From: an uncultured Treponema sp.
GTDB taxonomy: Bacteria; Spirochaetota; Spirochaetia; Treponematales; Treponemataceae
NCBI GenBank assembly: GCA_947165895.1
Contig: CAMVCB010000003.1
Location: 1 to 64,000, forward strand
Length of the DNA: 64,000 bases
Direction of reading: 5' to 3'
Below, one piece after another: positions 24,370 to 33,480 of the stretch. The notes under the pieces were generated by a model that was not told where the DNA came from, did no database searches, and saw only the letters and a list, made by a program, of their open reading frames with translations. Position 1 is the stretch's first letter, and each line of letters opens with the position of its first letter. Both the position numbers and the translations under genes were made by a program.

Positions 24370-25227
24370 ATGGCAGAGACAACTTATCACCAGAAACCAG
24401 TAGATGAACTTACTTTTACAGACGACGGTATGTTTCAGGCAGTTTTGCGAAACAAAGAAATCTGTGCGGAACTGGTAGAGCGACTTTTACACATAAAAGT
24501 GGGGCACATTGAATACCCGGAGCTTGAAAAGCCAATCAAACCTTTTTACACAACAAAGGGGGTTAGACTCGATGTTTATTTGAAAGACGAAGACAAAATC
24601 ATTGATGTTGAGATGCAGTCATCTCCTCAGGAAGCTCTTGGAAAACGTACCCGCTATTATCAGAGCATGATAGACATGGACAGCCTTATGAAAGGACAAG
24701 ATTATACAGAACTAAAAGAAAGTTACGTTCTGTTCATCTGCAAAAATGACCCATTTTTCAAAGACAATGAGAAAAAGAATCCCTATGGACTTCCCTGCTA
24801 CACATTTCAAAACATCTGCAAGGAGAACGCTATTGTAAATTTGAATGACAAAAGCCTTAAGGTAATTTATAATGCAAGTGCTTACAGGCAGGAAAAAGAT
24901 GAAAAAATTAAAGCATTCCTGCACTATATAAGCACAAATGAACCTGGTGAAGATGATTTTTCTAACCGTCTTTCAGACCTTGTTGAAATTATTAAGGACA
25001 ATGAAATATTCAGGAGTGACTACGCCGCTATGAATTTACATGACCGTGATATTATGCGACTCGCCAAAAAAGAAGGTCTCGAAGAAGGCGCTCTGCAAAA
25101 AGCAATTGAAACCGCAACTAATATGCTGAATGATAAGATTCCTGTTGAAAATATTGCCCGTTATGTAGACCTGCCTCTTGAAAAAGTAGAGGAACTGGCT
25201 GACAAACTTGATATAAATGAAAATTAG
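24370..25227 (+). CDS. Rpn-family PD-(D/E)XK nuclease / putative transposase
   Basis: This 285-residue paralogue-type member of the Rpn family is distinct in its N-terminal half from the gene at 326. The catalytic motif is GVRLDVYLKDEDKIIDVEMQ (Asp68, Glu81, Gln83). The family's DELTFTDDGMFQAVLRN start is present. The C-terminus (KKEGLEEG, KAIETATNML, ARYVDLPLEKV) matches the tail of the first gene. I chose ATG at 24370, preceded by GAGGT; the reading frame stays open upstream into uvrC but without a ribosome site or family similarity. It is inserted between uvrC and addB, and a strong terminator follows. Confidence 0.85.
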   Translation: MAETTYHQKPVDELTFTDDGMFQAVLRNKEICAELVERLLHIKVGHIEYPELEKPIKPFYTTKGVRLDVYLKDEDKIIDVEMQSSPQEALGKRTRYYQSMIDMDSLMKGQDYTELKESYVLFICKNDPFFKDNEKKNPYGLPCYTFQNICKENAIVNLNDKSLKVIYNASAYRQEKDEKIKAFLHYISTNEPGEDDFSNRLSDLVEIIKDNEIFRSDYAAMNLHDRDIMRLAKKEGLEEGALQKAIETATNMLNDKIPVENIARYVDLPLEKVEELADKLDINEN

Positions 25228-25231
25228 ACAA

Positions 25232-25282
25232 AAAATCCGCAGAATTTGCCTTCTGGTTACGAAAGAAGCGCCTGCGGATTTT
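25232..25282 (+). terminator. Terminator after the second Rpn gene
   Basis: Perfect 11-bp arms AAAATCCGCAG (25232-25242) and CTGCGGATTTT (25272-25282) start 4 bases after the stop codon. Confidence 0.8.
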
Positions 25283-25346
25283 GCATGATATAAGTTCTAT
25301 GACAAATTAGAATTTTTCCTATTCTCCTAAACAAAAGTCATTTTCA

Positions 25347-25355
25347 TGCTATAAT
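25347..25355 (+). promoter_or_regulatory. Extended -10 element of addB (leaderless)
   Basis: TGC-TATAAT ends 6 nt before the ATG at 25362. No ribosome site is present. The spacing equals that of three other genes in the window. Confidence 0.6.
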
Positions 25356-25361
25356 TCCCCT

Positions 25362-28331
25362 ATGGCACAAAAGTTTTTTCTTTCACCAGACCAGCTGGGG
25401 TCTTTTTTCAAAAAGGAACTTGCTGACCCCGACAGCGTTTTTGTTTTTTCTACCGACGTCGTAATGAACTCCTGGATTGACTGGGCTATCACACACCCGG
25501 AAGAAAGCGGAACCGACTCTCTTCCCCTCGAACGCTTTATGGCCTGGGATAAATTTAAAGGTGAAGCCGTCCGCGCTAAGGAAGAAGGAAAATCAAGTAT
25601 TCCTTCAATTTTAAGGAAATTTTTTGTCCGTTCCCTGATTGCAGAAAATGCCGCCAGCCCGGAAGATGCACCCCTTTTCAAAAAAATCATAAATCCCGAT
25701 TACCGCCGGGAAGCCAGCTCCTTTACCGACTGGATTGCAAAAATGCTTCCGTCACTCAAGCTCTGGCACGATAAAATCACCGCCGCAAAAAACTACAGCC
25801 CGGACGAAGAAGACGCCGACTACCTGGCACTCTACGACCGTTATTCAAACTTTCTGGAAAAGCACAATCTTTTTGAGCCAAGCTGGATTGAACCCGATTT
25901 TTCTTCTGACGGCAAAAAATACATAATTTTTTACCCGGAAATTCTTAGCGACTACGCAGACTACATCAATATTTTTGAAAACTGCCCCGAAATCACAATT
26001 GTAAGTCTGCCGGAAAATCAGGCGGACTCTAAGACAAGTCAAAATCAGATTCTCTGCAATAAATATTCAGATTCCCGCAAGGAGCTGCGCCGTACAATCC
26101 TTCAAATCAGAAAGCTTGCCCGCAAAATCAGCTGGGATCAAATCACTTTGAACGTACCCGACCTGGAAACTTACCGCCCCTACCTTGAACGAGAACTCAC
26201 AAAATACTGCGTTCCTTTTGTAATCCGCGCAGGCTATCCCCTTATCAAAAATACAGCCGGCCAGGTCTTTGCAGAAATCCAGAAGTGTTATGCTTCCGAT
26301 TTTTCCTACGATTCTGTCCGCGCCTTGATTCTGGACGAATATATTCCCTGGAAAGAAGAATTTTCACAAGTCCGTCAGAATCTTATCCGGGCTGGAAACG
26401 AACTGCGCTGTATCTGCGGTTTTGATGAAAAAACGACAGGAAGCTCTACAAAGCACTTTGACAGCTGGGAAAGCGCCCTCTCGCTTACTGGCAGCGAAAA
26501 CACCCGCGAGCTGGATTTTTACCGCAGCCTCAAAGCCGATATCTCCGCCATCTGCAAGTCCTCAGGCTTTTCTCAAGTCCACGCCGCCTGGCTTATCTTC
26601 CGTGACAAGTATCTGTCACCGGGAGATTTTTCCGAAAGTGCAAACGCCATCATAGGCCGCTGCATCACAGAGCTTAATAAGCTGATTGAAATTGAAGAAT
26701 CCTTCTGCACAGGCCCAGATGCCAGCCTCAAAATCACAAATCACTTTGATTTTTTTATCAGCGAGCTTAATGGAAAAACTTACACTCCACAGAACAAAAA
26801 GACCGGAGTGCAGGTTTACCCTTACAAGCTGACGGCGGGAGCAGCCTTTAATCACCAGTTTGTAATCGATTCAAACCAGAACAATCTTGAAATCCAGTAT
26901 CACAGGCTGGGCTTTTTGAATGCAGAAAAACGCAGGGCACTTGGACTTGAAGATGATGATAAAAAATTCAATGCTTCCCGAGCCTTTATCCGCCTTTACG
27001 CTGCCACAAATGACAACAAATACATTTATTTCTCTTTTGCAGAAGAATCCTTTGCGGGCTTTGCAATCTGCCACAATGCCCTTAAGGAAGTAAATGCCTC
27101 AAACGAAGACCTCGATGAAGAAGATTTTATTCTTGCAGAAAAAAATTACATGCTGGGGAAAAGTCCGGCAGACGGAAATCAGACTCTCAGGCTTTCTGCG
27201 GCCCAGAAAAAGCAGATAAACTGGTGGCAGTTTTTTAATGCACCCGAAAAAGATTCCCGGGAATATCAGCCCGGCGAAATTATTAAAGAAAAAATCCGCC
27301 AAGTCCTGATTGAAAAGCGCGAAAAGAATCTGGAGGAAAAAGACGGAAAAATAATCATCACCCAGTCTGACATGAAAAACTTTTTCCCCTGTCCGCGAAA
27401 ATGGATTTTTTCAAATGTCATCAAGCTGAAGGAAGATTCCCTGGACACAGATTTAATGGGGCCTTTTGACATGGGAACAATCAATCATAAAATTCTCGAA
27501 CTTTTTATGAAGGATTATCTCAAGTCCCAGGAGCCACTTCCAACAGCTGCAGAGGGCAATTTTGAAAATGAAGAGGAAATCAAAGCCCGCGTAAAAGAAT
27601 ATTCTCAAAAAGCAATCAGCTGGAGCGGTCAGGCCTATTCAAAAAGTCCTCTGACCCGGAAAATGCTTACATCACAGCTGGATGGAATTGCAAATCACAT
27701 AATGGATTTTCTTCACGCATTTTTGCAGGCGAATATTACTCCGGCAACTATAAGCACCAGATCTAAAACTCCAGGTTATGGAGGCTGCAGGGTAAAAGGC
27801 GTTGAGCTGAGTCTTTCTGCACAAAACCAGGAAGAAGATTACAATTATTCTGGAACCCTGGATTTACTTTTAAGCTCCTCTACTCAAAATTCAGAGGCAA
27901 CTGCCTGGACAATCATCGATTACAAAAACACATCGATTCCGGGCTCAAAAAGCATTACGCTTGATGATGAGGGTAAACTGGCCAATTTTCAGATGCCTAT
28001 GTACATCAGCCTCATCAAAAGCAGCAAAAGCACAGGCGAAATAGATGTTGCGCGTTTTTATTCCATTAAAGATGCATCTACCACAGCCGCCATCGACCGC
28101 TGCACAAAAGAAAAGAACGAAGAAGATTTTGCACCGGTTATGGACGCCTTCAAAAATTATTCAAAAAACTTTGCAGACGCCGTAAAAGAGGGAAGGCTTT
28201 CCCCGGATTCCAGCCATGTTGATATTTACAAAGACTGCATAAGCTGCTCTTTCAAATCAGTCTGCCGCTACAATTATGAGGTTTCAAAGAGAAGCATGCA
28301 GAAAACATCTGACAGAACAGAGGAACAATAA
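25362..28331 (+). CDS. addB: AddB-like helicase-nuclease subunit with Fe-S nuclease domain
   Basis: This 989-residue partner of AddA acts in double-strand break resection. The N-terminal half is a degenerate helicase-like region without a clear Walker A. The C-terminal PD-(D/E)XK nuclease shows AWTIIDYKN and, in a pattern typical of AddB, one cysteine before it (NFFPCPRKWIF) and three at the end (Cys959, Cys962, Cys968 in CISCSFKSVC), which should hold a 4Fe-4S cluster. The gene overlaps addA by one base (TAATG), so the subunits are translationally coupled. The mRNA appears leaderless. Confidence 0.8.
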   Translation: MAQKFFLSPDQLGSFFKKELADPDSVFVFSTDVVMNSWIDWAITHPEESGTDSLPLERFMAWDKFKGEAVRAKEEGKSSIPSILRKFFVRSLIAENAASPEDAPLFKKIINPDYRREASSFTDWIAKMLPSLKLWHDKITAAKNYSPDEEDADYLALYDRYSNFLEKHNLFEPSWIEPDFSSDGKKYIIFYPEILSDYADYINIFENCPEITIVSLPENQADSKTSQNQILCNKYSDSRKELRRTILQIRKLARKISWDQITLNVPDLETYRPYLERELTKYCVPFVIRAGYPLIKNTAGQVFAEIQKCYASDFSYDSVRALILDEYIPWKEEFSQVRQNLIRAGNELRCICGFDEKTTGSSTKHFDSWESALSLTGSENTRELDFYRSLKADISAICKSSGFSQVHAAWLIFRDKYLSPGDFSESANAIIGRCITELNKLIEIEESFCTGPDASLKITNHFDFFISELNGKTYTPQNKKTGVQVYPYKLTAGAAFNHQFVIDSNQNNLEIQYHRLGFLNAEKRRALGLEDDDKKFNASRAFIRLYAATNDNKYIYFSFAEESFAGFAICHNALKEVNASNEDLDEEDFILAEKNYMLGKSPADGNQTLRLSAAQKKQINWWQFFNAPEKDSREYQPGEIIKEKIRQVLIEKREKNLEEKDGKIIITQSDMKNFFPCPRKWIFSNVIKLKEDSLDTDLMGPFDMGTINHKILELFMKDYLKSQEPLPTAAEGNFENEEEIKARVKEYSQKAISWSGQAYSKSPLTRKMLTSQLDGIANHIMDFLHAFLQANITPATISTRSKTPGYGGCRVKGVELSLSAQNQEEDYNYSGTLDLLLSSSTQNSEATAWTIIDYKNTSIPGSKSITLDDEGKLANFQMPMYISLIKSSKSTGEIDVARFYSIKDASTTAAIDRCTKEKNEEDFAPVMDAFKNYSKNFADAVKEGRLSPDSSHVDIYKDCISCSFKSVCRYNYEVSKRSMQKTSDRTEEQ

Positions 28332-31300
28332 TGAGCGCAAATTTCGATTACCTTGATTTACTTGAAAAAATAAATAAAAAACTCGACCCCAAACAAAGAG
28401 CTGTCTGTTGCCGTACAGAAAACACGATTGTTGCCGCAGGTGCCGGCTCGGGAAAAACCCAGGTACTTGCCACCCGCTTTGCCTGGCTTGTAATGAGCTG
28501 TAACATTCCGGCATCAAAAATCCTTACCCTGACCTTTACAAAAAAAGCTGCCGGCGAAATGTACAAGCGTATTTACGAAACTCTTTCCTTTTTTGTGGCA
28601 CAGGAAGAAACTCCGGTCCAGGAAAAAAAACGCGCTGCCGCCGCCCTGGAAGATTTTTCTAACGTTCATATCCAGACCCTGGATTCCTACTGCAAACGCA
28701 TTGTAGAAGAGGCAGCCACCCGCTATGGCATTACCCCGGATTTTTCGGTAGGTTCGTCAGATTCAGAAAGTGACATAAAAAATCAGGCCCTGCCTTTTGT
28801 TTTTTCAAACCGCAATTCTTCCGCAGTCACAGCTTATGCCGGAATCGGTAACTTCCAGAACTTTGCAGACAGCATTCTTTCAAACACAATCATAAAGTAT
28901 TCTTCAATTGCCGCTTCTCCTTCCTTTTTTACTGATAAGCTGGAAGCACAAAAAAAAGAAGTGGTGCGCGCCTGGAACTATCTGATTTTTGGAAGAGCAG
29001 AAGGAAAGTCCTCTCTTCAGGGAGACTGCTCTCCACTATTAAAGGAAGATTTATCAGAAAAGCTTAAGGATGCCCCTCTTGCCAGCTGTCTTCGCAATGC
29101 CTTTGACCTTTTCAGAAATGAATTTGACAACACACAGGGAAAAACTGGAACTCCATACTATTCAAACTGCGAAAAAGCCATGTCCGCCATGGAAAATCTT
29201 GATTTTAATAATCTCAGTCTTGATGACAGCTTTGATTTTGAAAATCCTGACTCTCAGAAATCCTCGGATATAAAGGCTTTTTCCCGCGCAATCAGTCTTT
29301 TTGATTTTTCCCAGTCACTGGGCGGCTACACAAAAGAACTCAGGGCTACTATAAAACCAATTAAAGAAGTTTTTATTCCATATATAAATGCCCTTTCTTC
29401 CTACATCACAAACTATACGAGCATAAAAAATCTTCAGGAGCTTTTTGATAATTTCAAAAATCGGATTAACGCTCAGAAGCGGACTTCAGGTAAACTGACT
29501 TTTAAAGATGTCAGCGAGCTTTCTCTTGAAATTCTGATTCATAACAAGGATATCCGCCGGCAGGAAAAAAATGCCTACGACAAAATTATGATTGATGAAT
29601 TTCAGGATAACAACGGCAAGAACCGCGACCTGCTCTTTCTGCTTTCGGAAAAGGATTTTTCTGAACAGGGACAGGAATACGGCTGCAAAGACGGAATTCC
29701 GGGGGTTGAAAATATACGAAGTGACAAGCTTTTCTTTGTAGGCGATGAAAAACAGTCTATTTACAAATTCCGCGGCGCCGAAGTTTCGGTTTTTAACCAG
29801 CTTAAGCAGGACCTGGGCGAAGAAAACTTTCTTCAGATGGAGTACAACTACCGTTCAGACAAAGAACTGATTACTTCCTTCAACAGGCTCTTCGGTAAAA
29901 ATGATTACCTTTTTGATTCCAGGACAGATAAAAATTACGAGGCAAAATACGAAAAATTTGCCGTTAAATACGACCCTAAAAATCAGCTTGAGCTGCCAGA
30001 GGAAAATCTCAGTCTGGAAAACATCCGTCTTCATGCCTGCCTTCTGAATACAGACCTTATTGACAGCAATGACCTTCTGGATGAAAAAAATCAGCAGGCC
30101 TATTTTATTGCAAAAAAAATCTACGAACTTAAAAATACAAGCCGGCCGGACGACACAAAGCCTTCCCTTTCAGAATTTGCAATTCTTGATAAGTCCCGTC
30201 ACAGAAGCCAGCTTTTGCAGTGGCTGAACTTCTTCGGCATCTCCTATCAGCTTGATCAGAACAGCGACCTTTTTTCAGAGGGACCGGTAAATGATATTTA
30301 TGCCTTCCTCCGCCTCTGCGTTTATCCGTCAGACAAAAATGCCTTTGCAAGCTTCCTCGCATCCCCATTCTGCGGCTTAAATCAGCAGGCTCTTGAATCT
30401 CTCCTTGCCAGTGCAAGTCTTGCAGAGCTTCCCGACAGCGAAAGTCAGCTGGTTCTTACAGCCGAAGAACTTCTTTCAGAATGCTCACAGACTCAAAAAG
30501 AGCGCTTTATCAGCGGAATCTTCTATATTAAAAGCCAGCGTAAAGCAATTTTAAGTCAGCCGCTTGCAAAAACTGTCTCTAACCTCTGGATTCAGACCGG
30601 CTATCAGTATGCCACAATGGAAAACCTGAAAACGGACCTTTATGCCGAACAGTTTGACTTCCTTTTTGAGCTTGCCCGTCAGAGTGACCAGAATCAAAAA
30701 AATATCTCATGGTTTGTTGACCAGCTGGCTCTTGTAAAAAACAGGGAAAACAGCAGTCAGGATGAGGAAGAAATCGACGTAGCAGAAGTATCTTATCCTC
30801 TAGAAAAACAGGATGCCGTTCAGGTTATGACAATTCACAAGAGCAAGGGCTTGCAGTTCAATTACGTTTTTGTATGCGGATGCATTTCTGCCCGAAGCGG
30901 CTCAGACCGCGATGCAGTTTTCTTTGATGAAGACTTCGGAGCTTCTATCAAGCCGGACAGCGGGACCGGCAACTACTTTTCAATCATTCAAAGGATGGCT
31001 GCAAGAAAAAAGGATATTGCAGAATTCCGCCGCCTGATTTACGTTGCAATCACCCGGGCTATCCGTGAAGTTTTTATAGTCGGAAAATGGAGCCCGCTGC
31101 CTAAAAAGGGCCAGAAAACAGATTCTAATGAAGAAAATTTTAAGCTTCTGGAAAAGTGCATTAAATTCTATTATCCCGAAACTGAGGATGACAATAATTT
31201 TGCTCTCGGAGAAGAAAAATTAAGCAGCATCGAAAGCGTGCCATTCTCTTACAGCTCGATTAAACCTGTCAGCAAAAAAGAAGCCTACTCCGGCATGGGG

Positions 31301-32005
31301 GAAAATCACCTTTCATCAGGAAGCAGGATTTTTCAGCCCCTGCCTGCCGGCACAGAAGAAATTCCATACGATGAACCTGTATCAAACCGCAGAACGCCAA
31401 GTTCTCTGGAACCGGGTGTCACAGCCCCAGTCGCAGACGGCACCAATTCCACTTCAGACGCTCTTCTCGACCAGAAATACGACAGCCCGGACGACACCCT
31501 CAATTCAGCAGCCTTTACCGCCGCCGACTTTGGAACTCTCGTTCATGATTATCTTCGTGCCCAGGCAGAAGGTCTTGAGCCGGAAGAATATCAGGCACCG
31601 GTAAAGCTTTTCAAGCAGCTTACAGAAAAGGAAATCGCCGCAAGAAAAGCCGAATGCATCAAAATGTGCCGCGACTTTGCCGCCAGCGATTTTGGGAAGG
31701 CCGCCTACGCCGGAAATTCTTCCGCACGAGCCGCAGACCGCCTTTTAAAAGCAGAGTGGGCCTTCCGCATGTTTCACGAAGGCTTTATCTGGACCGGTTC
31801 AATCGACCTGATTTACGAAAATGCTGATGGAACTTACACCATAGTCGATTATAAATCTGACAGTGAAATTGTCCCGGAACGCTACACAGCCCAGCAGGAA
31901 ACTTACCGCATAGCCGCAGCAAAGCTTCTTGGCATACCGGAAGAAAAAATCAGCTGCCACCTGTGGTATTTACGTCACAATAAATCAGTTGAAATAAAAT
32001 TTTGA
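28331..32005 (+). CDS. addA: AddA helicase-nuclease (UvrD/RecB family)
   Basis: This 1224-residue superfamily 1A helicase has Walker A GAGSGKT (37-43), motif II IMIDEFQDN, motif III FFVGDEKQSIYKFRGA, motif V VQVMTIHKSKGLQF and motif VI FRRLIYVAITRA. The C-terminal RecB-like nuclease has ADFGTLVHDYLRAQ and YTIVDYKSD. With AddB it should unwind and trim broken DNA ends and load RecA. It starts in the stop codon of addB. A GNAT gene follows 31 bp later. Confidence 0.92.
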   Translation: MSANFDYLDLLEKINKKLDPKQRAVCCRTENTIVAAGAGSGKTQVLATRFAWLVMSCNIPASKILTLTFTKKAAGEMYKRIYETLSFFVAQEETPVQEKKRAAAALEDFSNVHIQTLDSYCKRIVEEAATRYGITPDFSVGSSDSESDIKNQALPFVFSNRNSSAVTAYAGIGNFQNFADSILSNTIIKYSSIAASPSFFTDKLEAQKKEVVRAWNYLIFGRAEGKSSLQGDCSPLLKEDLSEKLKDAPLASCLRNAFDLFRNEFDNTQGKTGTPYYSNCEKAMSAMENLDFNNLSLDDSFDFENPDSQKSSDIKAFSRAISLFDFSQSLGGYTKELRATIKPIKEVFIPYINALSSYITNYTSIKNLQELFDNFKNRINAQKRTSGKLTFKDVSELSLEILIHNKDIRRQEKNAYDKIMIDEFQDNNGKNRDLLFLLSEKDFSEQGQEYGCKDGIPGVENIRSDKLFFVGDEKQSIYKFRGAEVSVFNQLKQDLGEENFLQMEYNYRSDKELITSFNRLFGKNDYLFDSRTDKNYEAKYEKFAVKYDPKNQLELPEENLSLENIRLHACLLNTDLIDSNDLLDEKNQQAYFIAKKIYELKNTSRPDDTKPSLSEFAILDKSRHRSQLLQWLNFFGISYQLDQNSDLFSEGPVNDIYAFLRLCVYPSDKNAFASFLASPFCGLNQQALESLLASASLAELPDSESQLVLTAEELLSECSQTQKERFISGIFYIKSQRKAILSQPLAKTVSNLWIQTGYQYATMENLKTDLYAEQFDFLFELARQSDQNQKNISWFVDQLALVKNRENSSQDEEEIDVAEVSYPLEKQDAVQVMTIHKSKGLQFNYVFVCGCISARSGSDRDAVFFDEDFGASIKPDSGTGNYFSIIQRMAARKKDIAEFRRLIYVAITRAIREVFIVGKWSPLPKKGQKTDSNEENFKLLEKCIKFYYPETEDDNNFALGEEKLSSIESVPFSYSSIKPVSKKEAYSGMGENHLSSGSRIFQPLPAGTEEIPYDEPVSNRRTPSSLEPGVTAPVADGTNSTSDALLDQKYDSPDDTLNSAAFTAADFGTLVHDYLRAQAEGLEPEEYQAPVKLFKQLTEKEIAARKAECIKMCRDFAASDFGKAAYAGNSSARAADRLLKAEWAFRMFHEGFIWTGSIDLIYENADGTYTIVDYKSDSEIVPERYTAQQETYRIAAAKLLGIPEEKISCHLWYLRHNKSVEIKF

Positions 32006-32036
32006 TTTTTAGACTTTTGATAGTAAAATATTTTTG

Positions 32037-32438
32037 ATGAATTTAAGCTATCGAATTCTTGACTGTGACATTTTTGAATCTTACATGGCCCTTGAAGGCT
32101 GGGACAGTTTTCCGCTTTTAAAATCCTATACTGAGAACGGAGAATTTTCCTTTCTTCTGCAGGATAATAAATACATGATTTTTGACTTCAAGCCTTCAGG
32201 CGGATTTCTGAAGGCAGTCTGTATTTATAAAATCATCGGTGACACTCTTTATATTGATTTATTCGAAGTCAACAAGGATTACCGCCACATGGGAATAGGA
32301 CTTCGTGCCATGGAAAGGCTGATGCTGGAAACCGGAGCAAAAAAAGTCTGGCTGGACGCAAAGGACAACAATGCCGAAAAGTTCTGGAAGGCCTGCGGCA
32401 TGAAAAAAATCGATGAGCAAACTTATGTTTTTGACTAA
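32037..32438 (+). CDS. GNAT family N-acetyltransferase
   Basis: This protein of about 133 residues has the GNAT core: LYIDLFEVNKDYRHMGIGLRAM, with the acetyl-CoA pyrophosphate loop R-x-x-G-I-G, and a C-terminal AKDNNAEKFWKACGMKKID. The acceptor is unknown. I chose ATG at 32037 over the adjacent in-frame TTG at 32034. TAAAAT lies 7 nt upstream and no ribosome site is visible, so the message may be nearly leaderless. Its stop abuts the stop of the convergent lipoprotein gene. Confidence 0.8.
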   Translation: MNLSYRILDCDIFESYMALEGWDSFPLLKSYTENGEFSFLLQDNKYMIFDFKPSGGFLKAVCIYKIIGDTLYIDLFEVNKDYRHMGIGLRAMERLMLETGAKKVWLDAKDNNAEKFWKACGMKKIDEQTYVFD

Positions 32439-33128
32439 TTATTCCAGAATTACCTTATATAGACTTAAGATTCCATCTATCTGTTTATTTGATAAATCTT
32501 TGAATGGCTCTGACAAACTGCTTCCATAATATTTTGACATGGATGCCGAGATTTTTATATAAGAAATACTTGCATCAAGCTTTGCGCTTGCCTCCAGCTG
32601 GCCGGAAGAAAATTTTGATTGTGTAATTTCGGAAACAGTGGTTTCACTTTCAGCACCCTTAGGCAAATATGAAACCTTAAATTCTGTAAGTCCCAGAGGT
32701 GTCTTAGAGCTTGCTTTTTCCATGTATGAGTTTTCAGGCGCTGTATAATTCGCCTTTATCGAAACAGAAGACAGCTTTCTTTCCGGGAAGGAGATTTCAA
32801 AAGTAACTGAATTGGTCGTCATTCCTCTTGCGTCAGTTCCATTTGATTTGATTGAAAAGCAGGAATCATCATTTTTTACGATTGATGCCAGATCTCCTGA
32901 AGAATAATCCCTTATTAACTGACCGTATGAACCATAGCCGCCATAACTTGATTTTGTCCCTGAATAAAAGGAAATTGTATAGTCCCCGCTGACAGCTGTC
33001 ATTTTACAGGCGTAATATTTATAGTTATCATCCTTTTCATCAATAAAATTAAATTCATCTGTGACTCGCGCGCAGGATATAAATATAGAAGAGAAAATCA
33101 GAATGAGGATAAAAAAGCGCCTGTCCAT
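32439..33128 (-). CDS. Small lipoprotein of unknown function
   Basis: This 229-residue protein has a lipoprotein signal (RRFFILILIFSSIFISC, lipidated Cys19) and a serine-rich, mostly beta body without a recognised domain. It begins after an extended -10 (TGC-TATAAT) that ends exactly 6 nt before the ATG, so the mRNA should be leaderless. The SRP RNA gene diverges from it. Location and partner are unknown. Confidence 0.7.
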   Translation of the reverse strand: MDRRFFILILIFSSIFISCARVTDEFNFIDEKDDNYKYYACKMTAVSGDYTISFYSGTKSSYGGYGSYGQLIRDYSSGDLASIVKNDDSCFSIKSNGTDARGMTTNSVTFEISFPERKLSSVSIKANYTAPENSYMEKASSKTPLGLTEFKVSYLPKGAESETTVSEITQSKFSSGQLEASAKLDASISYIKISASMSKYYGSSLSEPFKDLSNKQIDGILSLYKVILE

Positions 33129-33134
33129 GACTTC

Positions 33135-33143
33135 ATTATAGCA
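33135..33143 (-). promoter_or_regulatory. Extended -10 element of the small lipoprotein gene (leaderless)
   Basis: Minus-strand TGC-TATAAT is followed by 6 nt (GAAGTC) and the ATG of the lipoprotein gene. Confidence 0.6.
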
Positions 33144-33158
33144 AAATCTCTATCATTA

Positions 33159-33185
33159 TTGAATAAAAGGCCGGAATAATATAAT
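33159..33185 (+). promoter_or_regulatory. Promoter of the SRP RNA gene
   Basis: TTGAAT (33159-33164) and TATAAT (33180-33185) are separated by 15 bp, which is short but acceptable. The predicted start is a few bases before the RNA's closing stem. Confidence 0.5.
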
Positions 33186-33200
33186 ATAAAGGCAGACAAA

Positions 33201-33327
33201 AGCTCTTCAATGAGTTCAGGTGCTATGCAAATCATCGCTGGAAAACCCCGTCAGAGGAGGAATCCAGCAGCGGTATTCAGATGATGGTTGTGCCGTAGAT
33301 TACCTGAACTCTTTGAAGGGCTTTTTT
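33201..33327 (+). ncRNA. ffs: Signal recognition particle RNA (4.5S type)
   Basis: The conserved Ffh-binding domain IV is evident: GTCAG, a GGA-GGAA-TCC tetraloop stem, then AGCAGC. It is embedded in a long hairpin whose ends pair over about 20 bases (AGCTCTTCAATGAGTTCAGG with its near-complement up to 33321). A T-tract follows, so the closing stem doubles as terminator. Size (about 120 nt) and lack of an Alu domain fit the small bacterial SRP RNA. It works with Ffh and FtsY to target membrane proteins. Confidence 0.88.
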
Positions 33328-33348
33328 ATTTATCAGGCGGGCATAAAA

Positions 33349-33374
33349 AAAGGCTGCTCCGAAGAACAGCCTTT
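33349..33374 (-). terminator. Terminator of gdhA
   Basis: AAAGGCTG/CAGCCTTT stem with an 10-nt loop. The T-run is on the minus strand, downstream of gdhA. Confidence 0.75.
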
Positions 33375-33390
33375 CATCATAATTGGTACT

Positions 33391-33480
33391 CGGCAAGCTC
33401 AGCTTGCCTCTGAGCCATTATTTCGATAATCCTAAAACGACCCTCTCGGCTCGTTTTTTAACGGATTTTCGATTATCGGC
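33391..33480 (-). other. Structured 3' element after gdhA (copy A)
   Basis: Directly after the gdhA stop codon lies a nested stem (CGA-T-AATCC/GGATT-T-TCG around AAAACGA/TCGTTTT) plus a separate hairpin GGCAAGC-TCA-GCTTGCC. The same element follows pyrB at 53156-53240 with compensating base changes in the stems, which indicates selection on RNA structure. Confidence 0.65.
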